Made by a program: the position numbers and the translations under genes. Below, piece after piece: positions 1-8,142 of a DNA stretch of 64,000 bases (the first letter of the stretch is position 1; every line of letters begins with the position of its first letter). Below the pieces are notes generated by a model. That model did no database searches, was not told the DNA's origin, and saw only the letters and a list, made by a program, of their open reading frames with translations. Where the stretch lies: the NCBI RefSeq assembly GCF_007681555.1, contig NZ_VELE01000004.1:101707-165706 (forward strand), read 5' to 3'. Origin of the DNA: Kocuria salsicia. Lineage in GTDB: Bacteria; Actinomycetota; Actinomycetes; Actinomycetales; Micrococcaceae.

Positions 1-794
1 GGCAGGTGCAGCAGCAGTGTCATTCGCGTCGAGCGCTCAACGAGCGTGCCGATGGCGCTGCGGCTGCCCTCGCCGAGGATGAGATCTCCTTCCCAGTGGC
101 CTGGCACGGCGCGGTCGTCGGCTTCTGCGGGGCGCTCGCTGAGCATGATCATGCCGGGGATGCGGCCGCGACCGTCCGTGGTTCCGCGGGGCTTGCGGGC
201 CGCTCTTCCGGACCGCAGGCACCGCGCCAGCTCACGGCGCAGTTCGCCTCGGCCCTGCACGAACAGCGACTGGTAGATCGTCTCGTGGCTCACGCGCATC
301 TCCGGGTCGTCGGCGTGATCCAACCGCAGGCGCGCTGCGATCTCCTCAGGTGACCACAGTTGCTCCAGCCGGCTGGCGACCTCCTCGAGCAGCCGGCCCG
401 ACGCAAGCTTGAACGGCTTCGGTCGACGCGCCTGATCGCGGGCACGTTCATGACCACGCCACGCCGAGTAGCCGCAGCGACCCCCACCGCGCTTCACCTC
501 ACGGCTGACGGTCGACACCGCACGCCCCAGCTGCTCTGCGATCGCGGTGAAGGTATCGCCGCGATTGATCCCGAGCAGGATCTGCTCGCGCTCGTCGATC
601 GTCAGACAGCCCTGACGTGGCTCCCACCCAAACGGCCTGGCGTCAAGGTGCCTGCCGGTGCGGGCCATGATGCCGACCAGCGGCGCGCTGCAGCTGATCT
701 CCTTCGCGATGTCGACCAGCCGCCAGCCCTTCCCGTGCAGCCTGAGCGCGAGCTGCTTCTGCTCCCGGCGGAGATGACCGTGCCTGCCCTGCAT
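1..794 (-). CDS. IS30-family transposase, N-terminal part (runs off the left edge)
   Basis: An open frame reads leftward from ATG at 794 to the window edge, 264 codons without a stop. It begins MQGRHGHLRREQKQLALR and holds a helix-turn-helix (FTAIAEQLGRAVSTVSREVK), the hallmark N-terminal domain of IS30 transposases. It continues through SHETIYQSLFVQGRGELRREL to HWEGDLILG, where the first catalytic Asp of the DDE domain lies. The rest of the catalytic core is outside the window. An inverted-repeat-like end lies just upstream at 839-863. Family assignment is from remembered family motifs; whether the element is intact cannot be judged here. Confidence 0.85.
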   Translation of the reverse strand, partial: MQGRHGHLRREQKQLALRLHGKGWRLVDIAKEISCSAPLVGIMARTGRHLDARPFGWEPRQGCLTIDEREQILLGINRGDTFTAIAEQLGRAVSTVSREVKRGGGRCGYSAWRGHERARDQARRPKPFKLASGRLLEEVASRLEQLWSPEEIAARLRLDHADDPEMRVSHETIYQSLFVQGRGELRRELARCLRSGRAARKPRGTTDGRGRIPGMIMLSERPAEADDRAVPGHWEGDLILGEGSRSAIGTLVERSTRMTLLLHL

Positions 795-838
795 CCGGAT
801 CCTCCTGTGATCAGTGACTGCCTCATCTCACAGGACTC

Positions 839-863
839 GTTGCACTGACCGCTTGAATCCGCC
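839..863. repeat. right terminal inverted repeat of the IS30 element (probable)
   Basis: The sequence starting GTTGCACTGACCGCTTGAAT lies about 45 bp upstream of the transposase start. It resembles the ends of actinobacterial IS30 elements as I remember them. The matching left end is outside the window, so neither the pairing nor the target duplication can be confirmed. Confidence 0.55.
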
Positions 864-993
864 ATAATGCTCGTTCTCGGTGGTGGCAAGGGGGCGCGTG
901 GTCTGCGCGTACCCAAATTCTTCCCATAGACCGTCGCAGAGTTTCCTCGCGACCGGTCGCCATGAGTCCTCAACCCCATGCAGATCTGCGCGG

Positions 994-1983
994 GTGGTGG
1001 GGGTGGTGAGGCCGATCCGAGTCGCCGGCGGCGTCGCGGGCACTGCCGAGGAAGTCCTTGAGGCGTATGCGCCGGATCCTGAGCTGATCTCCTCGGGCGA
1101 GTGGGCTCATGTACGGGGTATCGCGATCGCTGCGACCAGGGCGGCCGGGTATGAGGCGCCGTCGTCGGCCCGGCAGGCGCTGCGGTACGCCGCGCGCATG
1201 CTCGTGTGGGCCTATCGCCTCGGCCAGCCGCTGGACCCTGAGGCCGTGTTCACCCAGGACAATGTGAAGTCGTTCCTCACCGCCGAGGGTGCGGGCTGGT
1301 CGGAGGCCGGCCGCGCTACGGCGGCGTCCTACTTGCATCGGCTGGCCTGGCATGCCACGACCAAGGCGCCCTGGCACGGGCTGCCCACCCCGGCGGGGCG
1401 GGCGCGTCCGATCGCCCCGCCGTATACAGCCCGAGAGATCGCCAGCTACTGGGCCGCAGCCGAGGTCCAGGCGACCGAGGCGCGGACCCGGGTCTTCACC
1501 GCGATGTTGACCCTCGGACTCGGGGCTGGGGTGAAAGCCGGGGAGCTCCTGCACGTCACGGCTGCAGATGTCCTGGTCCACCCCCAGGACTCCCGCCTCT
1601 GGGTCGTCGTGCTCAGTGATCGGACGGTGCCGGTATTGATCGAGTACGTGCCGGCACTGGCACGTCTGACGGAGAAGTACCCGGAGGGCCCGCTGATCGG
1701 TCCGCACAACACGCACGCCCGGGACCCTGTGGGCAAGCTGCGTTCGAGCCTGGAGATCCCGTCTTACCTGCCTCCGTTGCGGCAGGCCCAGCTGCGGACC
1801 ACGTGGATGGTGCAGCTGCTGTCCATGGATGTGAGGATCACGGAGTTCATGACGATCGCGGGGCTGTCCAGCGGTTCGGTGCTCGAGAAGTTGTTGCCCT
1901 ACGTCGCGGACCGTGACGATCAAGACCGGTACCTGCTGGCAGGAGCCGGCCTGTCCCCACGGGGTGGCCCGCGTGCCTCGTAA
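994..1983 (+). CDS. degenerate tyrosine-recombinase/integrase-like protein
   Basis: A protein of about 330 aa with the layout of a phage integrase: an N-terminal SAM-like DNA-binding region (near AARMLVWAYRLGQPLDPEAV) and a C-terminal catalytic-like fold. The box-I region reads TLGLGAGVKAGELLHVTAAD, where active enzymes have GLRxSEL. The box-II region reads QLRTTWMVQLL, keeping an Arg but lacking the preceding His. The usual LGHSS is AGLSS, and the Tyr position reads EKLLPYV. Most catalytic residues therefore appear lost, so it is probably a DNA-binding protein rather than an active recombinase. The frame is open from 880, but a GTG near 994-1006 is the likelier start because 880 lies only 17 bp from the IS30 end. 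Its stop overlaps the next gene, implying translational coupling. Confidence 0.6.
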   Translation: MVGVVRPIRVAGGVAGTAEEVLEAYAPDPELISSGEWAHVRGIAIAATRAAGYEAPSSARQALRYAARMLVWAYRLGQPLDPEAVFTQDNVKSFLTAEGAGWSEAGRATAASYLHRLAWHATTKAPWHGLPTPAGRARPIAPPYTAREIASYWAAAEVQATEARTRVFTAMLTLGLGAGVKAGELLHVTAADVLVHPQDSRLWVVVLSDRTVPVLIEYVPALARLTEKYPEGPLIGPHNTHARDPVGKLRSSLEIPSYLPPLRQAQLRTTWMVQLLSMDVRITEFMTIAGLSSGSVLEKLLPYVADRDDQDRYLLAGAGLSPRGGPRAS

Positions 1984-3694
1984 ACAGCGGCAGCTGGCGG
2001 ACAGTGTGGCCAACGAGGTCGTCAACCGCGCGGTGACCACGATGCAAGCGCCGCTCGTGGAAGAGCTCCAGCAGCGGATGACGGCCTCAACAGGCCGCCG
2101 TCGTACACACTCCTGGCGCACGCTGTTGACCGTGATGCTCATCGACGCCCTCGAGCGGCCAGGGGAGCTGCACTGCACTCGGGCCTGCGACGTCGCCCAT
2201 CGCCTCAGCCCTAGTCAGCGGGCCAGGGTCGGGCTCAGCCAGCGGCTGACATACCGGCAACTCACCGGCGCGGTGGAATCACTCGGCCGCGCCGCAACCG
2301 AAACGGCTGACCCTGTTACAGGTGAACTGCGCTCGAGTGTGCCCCTGAGTGATCTGCTCACGAGCCTCGTCCGAGCGCCGATCCCTGACGACCTCCTCGG
2401 TAGCAGAAACGTCGCAATCGACGCCACCGATTTGGAGTCGCACTACAGCCCCCACGGACGCAATAACACCAAAAGGGGCGTCCCCAAGCCGCAAGGGAGA
2501 GCAACCGCGAAAGATCCGTCGTCGAAGCCCCCGAGGCGACGTAAGGGCGGAGACCTGCCCATCCTTGGGGCTGATGGAAGAACGCAGCACACCGTCGACC
2601 CTGATGCCAGGGAAGGCTACCGGGCGGGCAAGAACCTGAAGCCGAAGGAAACGTTCTTCGGATACAACCTGCATATCGCCGTCGGTGTCCCGCCAGAAGG
2701 GGAACGCGCCCAGGCAGCTTTGGCCCAGGGGCTGGTGATCTGCCCGGCAGGTGCCGACAGCGACCGGGCCGGACTCCAGGTCATTGATGCCCTCACACGA
2801 CAAGGTGCTGCCGTGAACCGGATTTGCGTAGACCGTGGGTACTCATATCGCCTGGCAATGGGTTGGGCAAGGGAACTGCAGCGTCGGGGTATTGACCAGA
2901 CCATCGACTTGCATCGCACCCAACGGACCACCCATCCCGGCCCAGTCCCAGGCACGATCTTCGTTGACGGGCACCTTTTCATCGATTCCCTTCCCCGATC
3001 CATGCGCGATCCAGGGGGCTTTCCGCAGATGCAGACCGTCGAGGATCGACTGAAGCGCATCGCCGAATACGACAATCGAATTCCTTACGCGTTCTCAAGG
3101 CTGGGTCGTCCCGATCGGGAACGAGGGACTCAGCGGTACCGCGGCCCGGCCGTGACGGGGAAAGTGCGATGCCCGAACAATCCGGCCTCAATGCGACTGG
3201 ATCCCGCGTCGAGACCCACGACGAACTGCGCGGGTCGGGAATGCTACTGCTCGCGCACCATCACTCTTGGTCCCGATGATTTTCTGCGGGAACGACAGGA
3301 CCATCTCTATGGCACCACGAAATGGGCCAAGGATTACGGTCGACGCAATCACGTCGAATCCCTCAACGCCAGCCTCAAAACTCACCATGGCGGCCTGCGA
3401 CGGGGCGGAATCCGGGTGCAAACCCTTCAGCGGACTGGGCTACTGGCAGCACTGGTCCTGGCGGCCACCAACGTCAGGATCCTCACCGAGGCCTACGGCC
3501 GTGACATCAGCGCCCCCGCTCCACCCAACACAACAGACCCACAGCCCCAAGCTGCTGGTCGTGCCGGTCGAACACCACGCCGACCCCGGACCCCCAAACG
3601 CGGCACCGGGCCACACCGGGCGAAGGACCCACCGCCTCGGACGCCGACTGACACGACGGACTGGTTGCCAGCCACCAAGGCCCACAAGTGCTGA
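1964..3694 (+). CDS. DDE transposase-like protein (IS1182/IS4-like)
   Basis: About 576 aa, starting at GTG 1964 inside the end of the preceding gene; an ATG at 1913 is an alternative start. Candidate catalytic residues are Asp in NVAIDATDLESHY, Asp in NRICVDRGYSY and Glu in RRNHVESLNASLK, in DDE order. A Cys-rich patch (VRCPNN, CAGRECYC) sits between the second and third, as in IS1182-type transposases. The C-terminal 70 residues are a Pro/Arg/Thr-rich basic tail. No flanking inverted repeats of its own were found. The overlap with the recombinase-like gene suggests one two-gene mobile or regulatory unit. The family name is tentative. Confidence 0.6.
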   Translation: MARVPRKQRQLADSVANEVVNRAVTTMQAPLVEELQQRMTASTGRRRTHSWRTLLTVMLIDALERPGELHCTRACDVAHRLSPSQRARVGLSQRLTYRQLTGAVESLGRAATETADPVTGELRSSVPLSDLLTSLVRAPIPDDLLGSRNVAIDATDLESHYSPHGRNNTKRGVPKPQGRATAKDPSSKPPRRRKGGDLPILGADGRTQHTVDPDAREGYRAGKNLKPKETFFGYNLHIAVGVPPEGERAQAALAQGLVICPAGADSDRAGLQVIDALTRQGAAVNRICVDRGYSYRLAMGWARELQRRGIDQTIDLHRTQRTTHPGPVPGTIFVDGHLFIDSLPRSMRDPGGFPQMQTVEDRLKRIAEYDNRIPYAFSRLGRPDRERGTQRYRGPAVTGKVRCPNNPASMRLDPASRPTTNCAGRECYCSRTITLGPDDFLRERQDHLYGTTKWAKDYGRRNHVESLNASLKTHHGGLRRGGIRVQTLQRTGLLAALVLAATNVRILTEAYGRDISAPAPPNTTDPQPQAAGRAGRTPRRPRTPKRGTGPHRAKDPPPRTPTDTTDWLPATKAHKC

Positions 3695-3710
3695 GACCAC
3701 CTGGCAATAG

Positions 3711-3737
3711 CCCCTGCCCGGAAACCCCGGGCAGGGG
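3711..3737 (+). terminator. hairpin terminator after the DDE-transposase-like gene
   Basis: An 11-bp GC stem (CCCCTGCCCGG paired with CCGGGCAGGGG) lies 17 bp after the stop codon. There is no long T tract, which is common in high-GC actinobacteria. Confidence 0.6.
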
Positions 3738-3830
3738 CATTCTCATGGCCAAAATCACGTGCGAGTGAAGATCTGGCGGGCCTCGGCAACCGCGACTGGC
3801 GTGCGGGCGGGTGTCAGGCGGGCTCGGAAT

Positions 3831-3872
3831 CACAGAACTCCCGATCAGAGGCATCTGATCGGGAGTTCTGTG
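3831..3872 (-). terminator. perfect 18-bp stem downstream of tRNA-Leu
   Basis: CACAGAACTCCCGATCAG and its exact reverse complement are separated by a 6-nt loop. It lies 36 bp beyond the 3' end of the leftward tRNA gene, so it is most simply the tRNA terminator, though no T run follows. A perfect 18-bp stem could also be a protein- or recombinase-binding site. Confidence 0.55.
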
Positions 3873-3907
3873 AACTGGAGGCACACACTTAAGTGAACCT
3901 CCCGCGG

Positions 3908-3991
3908 TGCGCGAGGGGGGAGTTGAACCCCCACGCCCTTTCGGGCACACGGACCTGAACCGTGCGCGTCTGCCTATTCCGCCACTCGCGC
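3908..3991 (-). tRNA. tRNA-Leu (anticodon CAG)
   Basis: Read on the minus strand, the 7-bp acceptor stem GCGCGAG pairs with CTCGCGC. The anticodon stem CACGG/CCGTG encloses the loop TTCAGGT, giving anticodon CAG. A variable arm GCCCGAAAGGGC and the T-arm GGGGGTTCAACTCCCCC follow. The long variable arm is typical of class II tRNA-Leu. The 3' CCA is not encoded; the discriminator A is at 3908. Its 3' end faces the mobile DNA on the left, the usual orientation for island integration. Confidence 0.93.
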
Positions 3992-4177
3992 TCATTGCCC
4001 GCTCAGCCTTCGGCTGCGAGCAACGTCGAAAACAATACCCGATGCCCGCCACCTTGGCGAATCGGCACCCCGCGCGGGAGAGCACGAGGGCACGACGACG
4101 AGGCGCCGCCACCACCGCGCGTCAGTCCCCTCGTGCGGCGCGGCCGGCTGAACCGCCAACAGACCCTGGCGCCGTCG

Positions 4178-5041
4178 TCACACGCTCACCGTCAGCCCCG
4201 CCCAGGAGATCGCCGCGCAGCACAGCCCGGCCAGGGCGTAGAGCGTGACGGGCACGATGACCGCGATCTCGCGTGCGGAACCGGCGTTTCCCAGCACCGC
4301 CAGGCGCACGAACGCGCTGCGGCGGTAGAACGTGATCGGCAGGGGCAGGGGGATCCGCAGGGGCCACAGCAGGTGGATGCCCTGCGTGGTGAGCAGGTCC
4401 CCGAGCAGGTGCACGGCGCACCCGAGCCCCACCGCGACCACGAACCAGCGCGGGTCCTCGGGCGGGTGCGTGGCCACGAACGCGCCCAGCAGGATGCCCA
4501 CCACCCAGTTGGCGTGGGCCAGCCGGTCCGGCACGAACGCCAGCACCTTCACGGCGCACGCGATCAGCAGCACGGACAGCACCGCTGCCAGTGGCCACAC
4601 CTGCCCGGGCAGCGACGCGGCGGCGTCCGGGGCCGCACCCGCCTCGCCGCCGGTGCCGGGCCAGGAGAAGGAGTGCCAGCGCAGCGCGTCCCCCACGGGG
4701 ATGGACGCGCGCTGGGAGAGCACCGCGAGCAAAATCACGAACACCAGGCCCACGAGCGAGTGGGTGGCCCGTCGGTGACCCCCGGACAGCGTGCTCGTGG
4801 CCTTCGCGATCCACCCGGACAGCGGTGGCAGCGAGCGGGCCACGGTGCCGCCGGGGTGGTCGAGGTCCGGCAGCAGGGCCGCACCGGCGCAGATCAGCGA
4901 GCCGGTGATCACCCCGGCGTTGCCCACGGGCATGAGGCCGAGGCCCACGGGGATGGAGACGTCTGCGAGCTGCACGGTGTAGGTGCCGGTGAGCGCCACC
5001 CACGCGGCGGCACCGCAGGCGGCGTGACTGGGACCCATCAT
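4178..5041 (-). CDS. membrane-bound metal-dependent hydrolase, YdjM family (DUF457)
   Basis: About 287 aa. The N-terminus MMGPSHAACG carries the early His, followed by ALLPDLDHPGG, GGHRRATHSLVG and AVHLLGDLLTTQG. This His/Asp series, spread between transmembrane helices, is the pattern of the YdjM inner-membrane hydrolase family. Several hydrophobic segments are visible (for example VGLVFVILLAVL, LAAVLSVLLIACAV and the C-terminal VIVPVTLYALAGLC). The start is placed at ATG 5041 because the family begins near MGPSH; an upstream TTG at 5074 is also in frame. The substrate is unknown. It lies alone, convergent to nothing nearby and upstream of the SanA-like gene on the same strand. Confidence 0.75.
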   Translation of the reverse strand: MMGPSHAACGAAAWVALTGTYTVQLADVSIPVGLGLMPVGNAGVITGSLICAGAALLPDLDHPGGTVARSLPPLSGWIAKATSTLSGGHRRATHSLVGLVFVILLAVLSQRASIPVGDALRWHSFSWPGTGGEAGAAPDAAASLPGQVWPLAAVLSVLLIACAVKVLAFVPDRLAHANWVVGILLGAFVATHPPEDPRWFVVAVGLGCAVHLLGDLLTTQGIHLLWPLRIPLPLPITFYRRSAFVRLAVLGNAGSAREIAVIVPVTLYALAGLCCAAISWAGLTVSV

Positions 5042-5139
5042 GGGGCTGACCTGGGCATGGAGTGGTCCTCTCAAGACCTCGGGGAAGGAGAGGACCCCAG
5101 GCTAGGAAGGGGCTCAGACCCGCATAAGCGACCGCCGGC

Positions 5140-5826
5140 TCAGGAGGAGGACTTGGGGTTTCCGGGCAGCTGCTGGTCGCACCCGGGGGTGAGCCAGGCC
5201 TTCACGAACCCGGCGCTCTGGTGCACGTACTGCATGAGCAGGCTCGTGCCGGTCAGGTGGAAGTCCACGGAGGCCATCCGCAGCTCGCCGGTGTAGCAGC
5301 GGGAGAGGATCAACCGGGATCGGCTGACGTGCTGCGTGAACGTCACCGCGGTGACGGTGTCCCAGCCGCGCTCCTGCGCGAGGGAGCGCAGCTCGATGGC
5401 CTCGCCCTGGGTGGTGGAGGGGTCCGGCTTGAAGCAGATCACCTCCACACCGTCGTGCTCGTTGCAGAACGAGCGTGCCTCGTAGTAGGCCACGGTCTCG
5501 GGGGAGTCGTAGGCCTCCGCGTCCGGCACGGAGATCACCAGGGTCTTGGCGATGTGCTGGTTGTAGACGAGGTCCTGCGCATACTCCACCCGCGTGGGGT
5601 CCGGGGGACCGAGCACCAGCACGGCGTCCGAGGCGCCGGGGCGCTCCACGCGGGGGTCGTCCAGCACCGCGTGGCACACCGCGAGCCACAGCACGATCAG
5701 CAGCACCACGGCGATCACCACCACCAGGGGCCACCGTCGTCTCGTCGCGGGGCCCTCTCCGGGCGCCGTTTCTGCCAAGGTGTTCCTTCCGCGTGGGCTG
5801 TTCGGCGAATCTGCCGCCGATATCAT
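5140..5826 (-). CDS. SanA/ElyC/YdcF-family membrane protein (DUF218)
   Basis: About 228 aa, start ATG 5826 (MISAADSPNS); the frame stays open upstream but 5826 is preceded by a GGGTGAG-like site. A short cytoplasmic N-terminus is followed by one transmembrane segment (PLVVVIAVVLLIVLWLAV) and an extracytoplasmic DUF218 domain. Domain landmarks are DAVLVLGPPDPTRVEYA, VISVPDAEAYDSPETVAYY, PSTTQGEAIELRSLAQERGW and TAVTFTQHVSRSRLIL. Relatives act in envelope integrity or vancomycin exclusion, but the biochemical role is not settled. Four cysteines in the outer domain may form disulfides. It is divergent from the thioesterase gene, with about 70 bp between starts. Confidence 0.75.
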   Translation of the reverse strand: MISAADSPNSPRGRNTLAETAPGEGPATRRRWPLVVVIAVVLLIVLWLAVCHAVLDDPRVERPGASDAVLVLGPPDPTRVEYAQDLVYNQHIAKTLVISVPDAEAYDSPETVAYYEARSFCNEHDGVEVICFKPDPSTTQGEAIELRSLAQERGWDTVTAVTFTQHVSRSRLILSRCYTGELRMASVDFHLTGTSLLMQYVHQSAGFVKAWLTPGCDQQLPGNPKSSS

Positions 5827-5896
5827 CTCACCCAGTGGCAGCGCGGACACCGGTTCCGCGTGACGACCGGGCGAACGCCCAGCAAGGAGACAGCCC

Positions 5897-6373
5897 ATGC
5901 GTTCGAATGAGCACCTCGACCGCGCCGTGACCTGCCAGGTTCCCCTGCGCTGGGGAGACATGGACCCCTACGGCCACGTCAACAACGTGGAGGTCATCCG
6001 GGTGCTGGAGGAGGCGCGGATCGCGGCGTTCGGCGTTCCCGTGGGCACGGGCGAGCAGGTGCTGCCGGCCCGGATCCCGCTGTTCTCGGTCCTCCCGGAG
6101 GGCACCCAGGCCCTGATCGCGGAGCACCGGGTCAAGTACCTGCGCCCGCTGGAGTACCGCAACGTGCCCGTGGACGTGCGCGTGTGGGTGGTCTCGGCCA
6201 GGGCGGCCACACTTGTGCTGGGTTTCGAGATCCTCGACTCCGACGACGGCGCCCCGGTGGTCCGCGCCCAGACCCAGCTCGCGCTGTTTGTCCCGGCCAC
6301 GCGCACCGTGCTGCGGATCACCCGCGAGCAGCGGGAACTCCTGGAGCCGTACACGGCGCCCTCGCCGTTCTGA
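5897..6373 (+). CDS. acyl-CoA thioesterase (4-hydroxybenzoyl-CoA thioesterase type, hot-dog fold)
   Basis: 158 aa, ATG 5897 preceded by AAGGAG. The active-site motif RWGDMDPYGHVNNVEVIRVL, with its Asp followed by GHVNN, is diagnostic of YbgC/FcbC-like thioesterases. The central EHRVKYLRPLEYRNVPVDV and the beta strands of a single hot-dog domain follow. Such enzymes hydrolyse acyl-CoA esters in the cytoplasm; the substrate cannot be told from sequence. It is a monocistronic gene, divergent from the SanA-like gene. Confidence 0.8.
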   Translation: MRSNEHLDRAVTCQVPLRWGDMDPYGHVNNVEVIRVLEEARIAAFGVPVGTGEQVLPARIPLFSVLPEGTQALIAEHRVKYLRPLEYRNVPVDVRVWVVSARAATLVLGFEILDSDDGAPVVRAQTQLALFVPATRTVLRITREQRELLEPYTAPSPF

Positions 6374-6516
6374 GGCCGGCGCGCCCGCGGGACAGCTGAG
6401 CCCCGGGCGGTGCCGGCTCGGCCTGCATGAGCGGGAGCGCCGGCCCTGGGCCCAGGGTAGCGGGGCAGGGCCGCGGAACGTCGCGGTGAAGACGGTGAAG
6501 AAGTGGTGCCGCGGGC

Positions 6517-7071
6517 TCAGGCGGCCGCTCGCACCGTCGACCTCGCCAGCCGCAGTTCCGCGCGGGTGCGCAGGATGTGGCCGCTCTCTGGCAGCACGCG
6601 CCACGTCCACCACATCAGTGCGCGGGAGACCAGGTCCGCGTGGCACGTGGCAGCGGTGACCGCTGCGGGTTCCTGGGGATCCTGGACCGCCAGGGCCAGG
6701 GGAGCGGCCTCGAGCGTCTCCCACAGCCGCCGCAGCTCCTTGCGCAGCCCACGGGGCGAGTGCTCGGTGACGATGCAGCCGGTCTCCACGCGCGAGGCGA
6801 AGGGTGTGGGGTGGGCCTCGTAGCGCAGAACCGGCAGGCCGGCAGCGGCGTCCTCGAAGACGTCCACGGTCTCGATCCACGTGTCCCCGTGGTGGCCGAC
6901 CACGCACTGGTGGTGCCCGGGGCCAACCCGCAGCTCCACCTCGGTGTTCTTGTCCACGCGCAGGCTACGGCTGGCGGGTGCCTCGCGCGCCGGGAGGTCC
7001 GTGCGGTAGCCAAACTCCTCTGGGCGGCACACGACGTGCCCGGGCGTGCGGGCGAGCCAGAGATGCTCCAT
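6517..7071 (-). CDS. hypothetical protein, DUF2617-like
   Basis: About 184 aa from ATG 7071, with AGGAAG about 12 bp upstream. The order of features resembles DUF2617 as I remember it: a mid-protein VGPGHHQCVVG, then WIETVDVF, an RVETGC stretch, LALAVQDPQEPAAVTA and a C-terminal MWWTWRVLPESGHILRTRAEL. No catalytic motif, signal peptide or membrane segment is visible, so it is probably soluble. Function unknown. It is the last chromosomal gene before the transposon island; the island's 8-bp repeat begins 194 bp upstream of its start, so its promoter is mostly intact. Confidence 0.5.
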   Translation of the reverse strand: MEHLWLARTPGHVVCRPEEFGYRTDLPAREAPASRSLRVDKNTEVELRVGPGHHQCVVGHHGDTWIETVDVFEDAAAGLPVLRYEAHPTPFASRVETGCIVTEHSPRGLRKELRRLWETLEAAPLALAVQDPQEPAAVTAATCHADLVSRALMWWTWRVLPESGHILRTRAELRLARSTVRAAA

Positions 7072-7264
7072 GGTGGCACTGTCTTCCTGTTGGCACCGCG
7101 GCAAGGCCCTGTGGCAACCCACCGCACTTGCTTTACACATGAAAGTATCCCCGGGCAGGGGGACAAGCAAGCACCGCCGGGTCACTGTTGGGTGACGGTG
7201 GGACGCTCCCGTGGTCGGCGCCGCGGGGCCTCGGCGCGGGGACCTCGAGCCCTCTCGCCACGGT

Positions 7265-7272
7265 CCGCCGGG
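7265..7272. repeat. left copy of the 8-bp target duplication of the outer transposon
   Basis: CCGCCGGG lies immediately before the TGTGAC tip at 7273. The same 8 bp follow the opposite tip, at 23254-23261. The exact abutment at both ends is what a target-site duplication predicts. Confidence 0.8.
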
Positions 7273-7321
7273 TGTGACTTCGTCTGCTGAATGGCGGAGT
7301 TCTTCGGTCGCTTCGTGGCGG
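7273..7321 (+). repeat. transposon end A (left end of outer element)
   Basis: The tip TGTGACTTCGTCTGC is followed by TGGCGG boxes at 7292-7297 and 7316-7321, 24 bp apart. This resembles the multiple transposase-binding repeats of Tn552/Tn7-like ends. The stop codon of the ATPase gene lies only 3 bp inside the second box. Confidence 0.78.
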
Positions 7322-7323
7322 GG

Positions 7324-8142
7324 TCAGGTGACACCGATGACCAGGGTGCTCTGTGCGGCTTCGATGACGTCGTTGGTGATGGTGTCGAGTTCGTTGATCT
7401 TCAGGACCCGCTGGATCTGGGGGAAGAGGCGTTCGAGGAGCCGGAAGTTGCCGCGGGTGATCCGTGCGATGGCTGCGATGGCTTGGGCGTCGGTGAAGTC
7501 GTCGGGGTCGAGGGTCTTGCCGAGGGATCGCCAGTGTCGCTCGAGGATGAACAGCAGTTCGTCTTGTCCCAGGGGCCGGTACTGGTGGGCGAAGCCGACT
7601 CGGCTGTAGAACTGGGGGTAGTGGCTGAACTGCTTCTCCAGGCCGGGCATGCCGATCAGGATCAGGGCGATGTCGTCGCGGTCGTAGCGATCGCGCAGCA
7701 GTTCCAGCGCGGCGGGGCGCAGACGTTCGGCCTCGTCGACGATGATCAGCTCTACGTAGTTCCTGCCGTCTCGCCATCCCCAGGCCTCGGGAGTGGCCGT
7801 GCCGGGAGGTACGAGGTGCTGCTCGATGCACATGTTGGTGCGGGTGATGGCTTGGGTCAGCTCGTCCTTCAGGGTCCGCGGGGTGGTCAGCACGCTGGGG
7901 GTGTAGAGCACGGTGCGGCTCCGGTTCAAGGCGGCGTAGATCTTGGCGTCGTTGTCGGAGCGCGGCCCCCAGTAGGTCAGCAGGTCATGAGCCTTCTCGT
8001 AGTGTGCGTAGCGGCGCGCGGAGAGCGTCTTTCCTACGCCGGCTGATCCGAAGCACAAACCGATGGTGTGCCCGCGGCGCACGGCGTCGGCGAACTCGGT
8101 GAAGCGGCGGTGCTCCTTGGTGACGATGAAGCGCTGACTCAC
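7324..8142 (-). CDS. tniB: AAA ATPase transposition protein (TniB/Tn552 orf271 type), outer element
   Basis: 272 aa, GTG start at 8142 overlapping the transposase stop (GTGA), so the two are translationally coupled. Walker A is GSAGVGKTLS and Walker B is ELIIVDEAERL. A sensor-like IALILIGMPGLEKQ and the conserved YSRVGFAHQYRPL follow. The same motifs occur in the inner element's ATPase (13951-14871). In this family the ATPase helps choose the target and activates the DDE transposase by binding DNA and ATP. The C-terminus abuts transposon end A. The gene looks intact. Confidence 0.85.
   Translation of the reverse strand: MSQRFIVTKEHRRFTEFADAVRRGHTIGLCFGSAGVGKTLSARRYAHYEKAHDLLTYWGPRSDNDAKIYAALNRSRTVLYTPSVLTTPRTLKDELTQAITRTNMCIEQHLVPPGTATPEAWGWRDGRNYVELIIVDEAERLRPAALELLRDRYDRDDIALILIGMPGLEKQFSHYPQFYSRVGFAHQYRPLGQDELLFILERHWRSLGKTLDPDDFTDAQAIAAIARITRGNFRLLERLFPQIQRVLKINELDTITNDVIEAAQSTLVIGVT

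Noticed and set aside
970..2178. A 402-codon minus-strand frame
   Set aside because: Antisense to the recombinase-like gene with no domain features.
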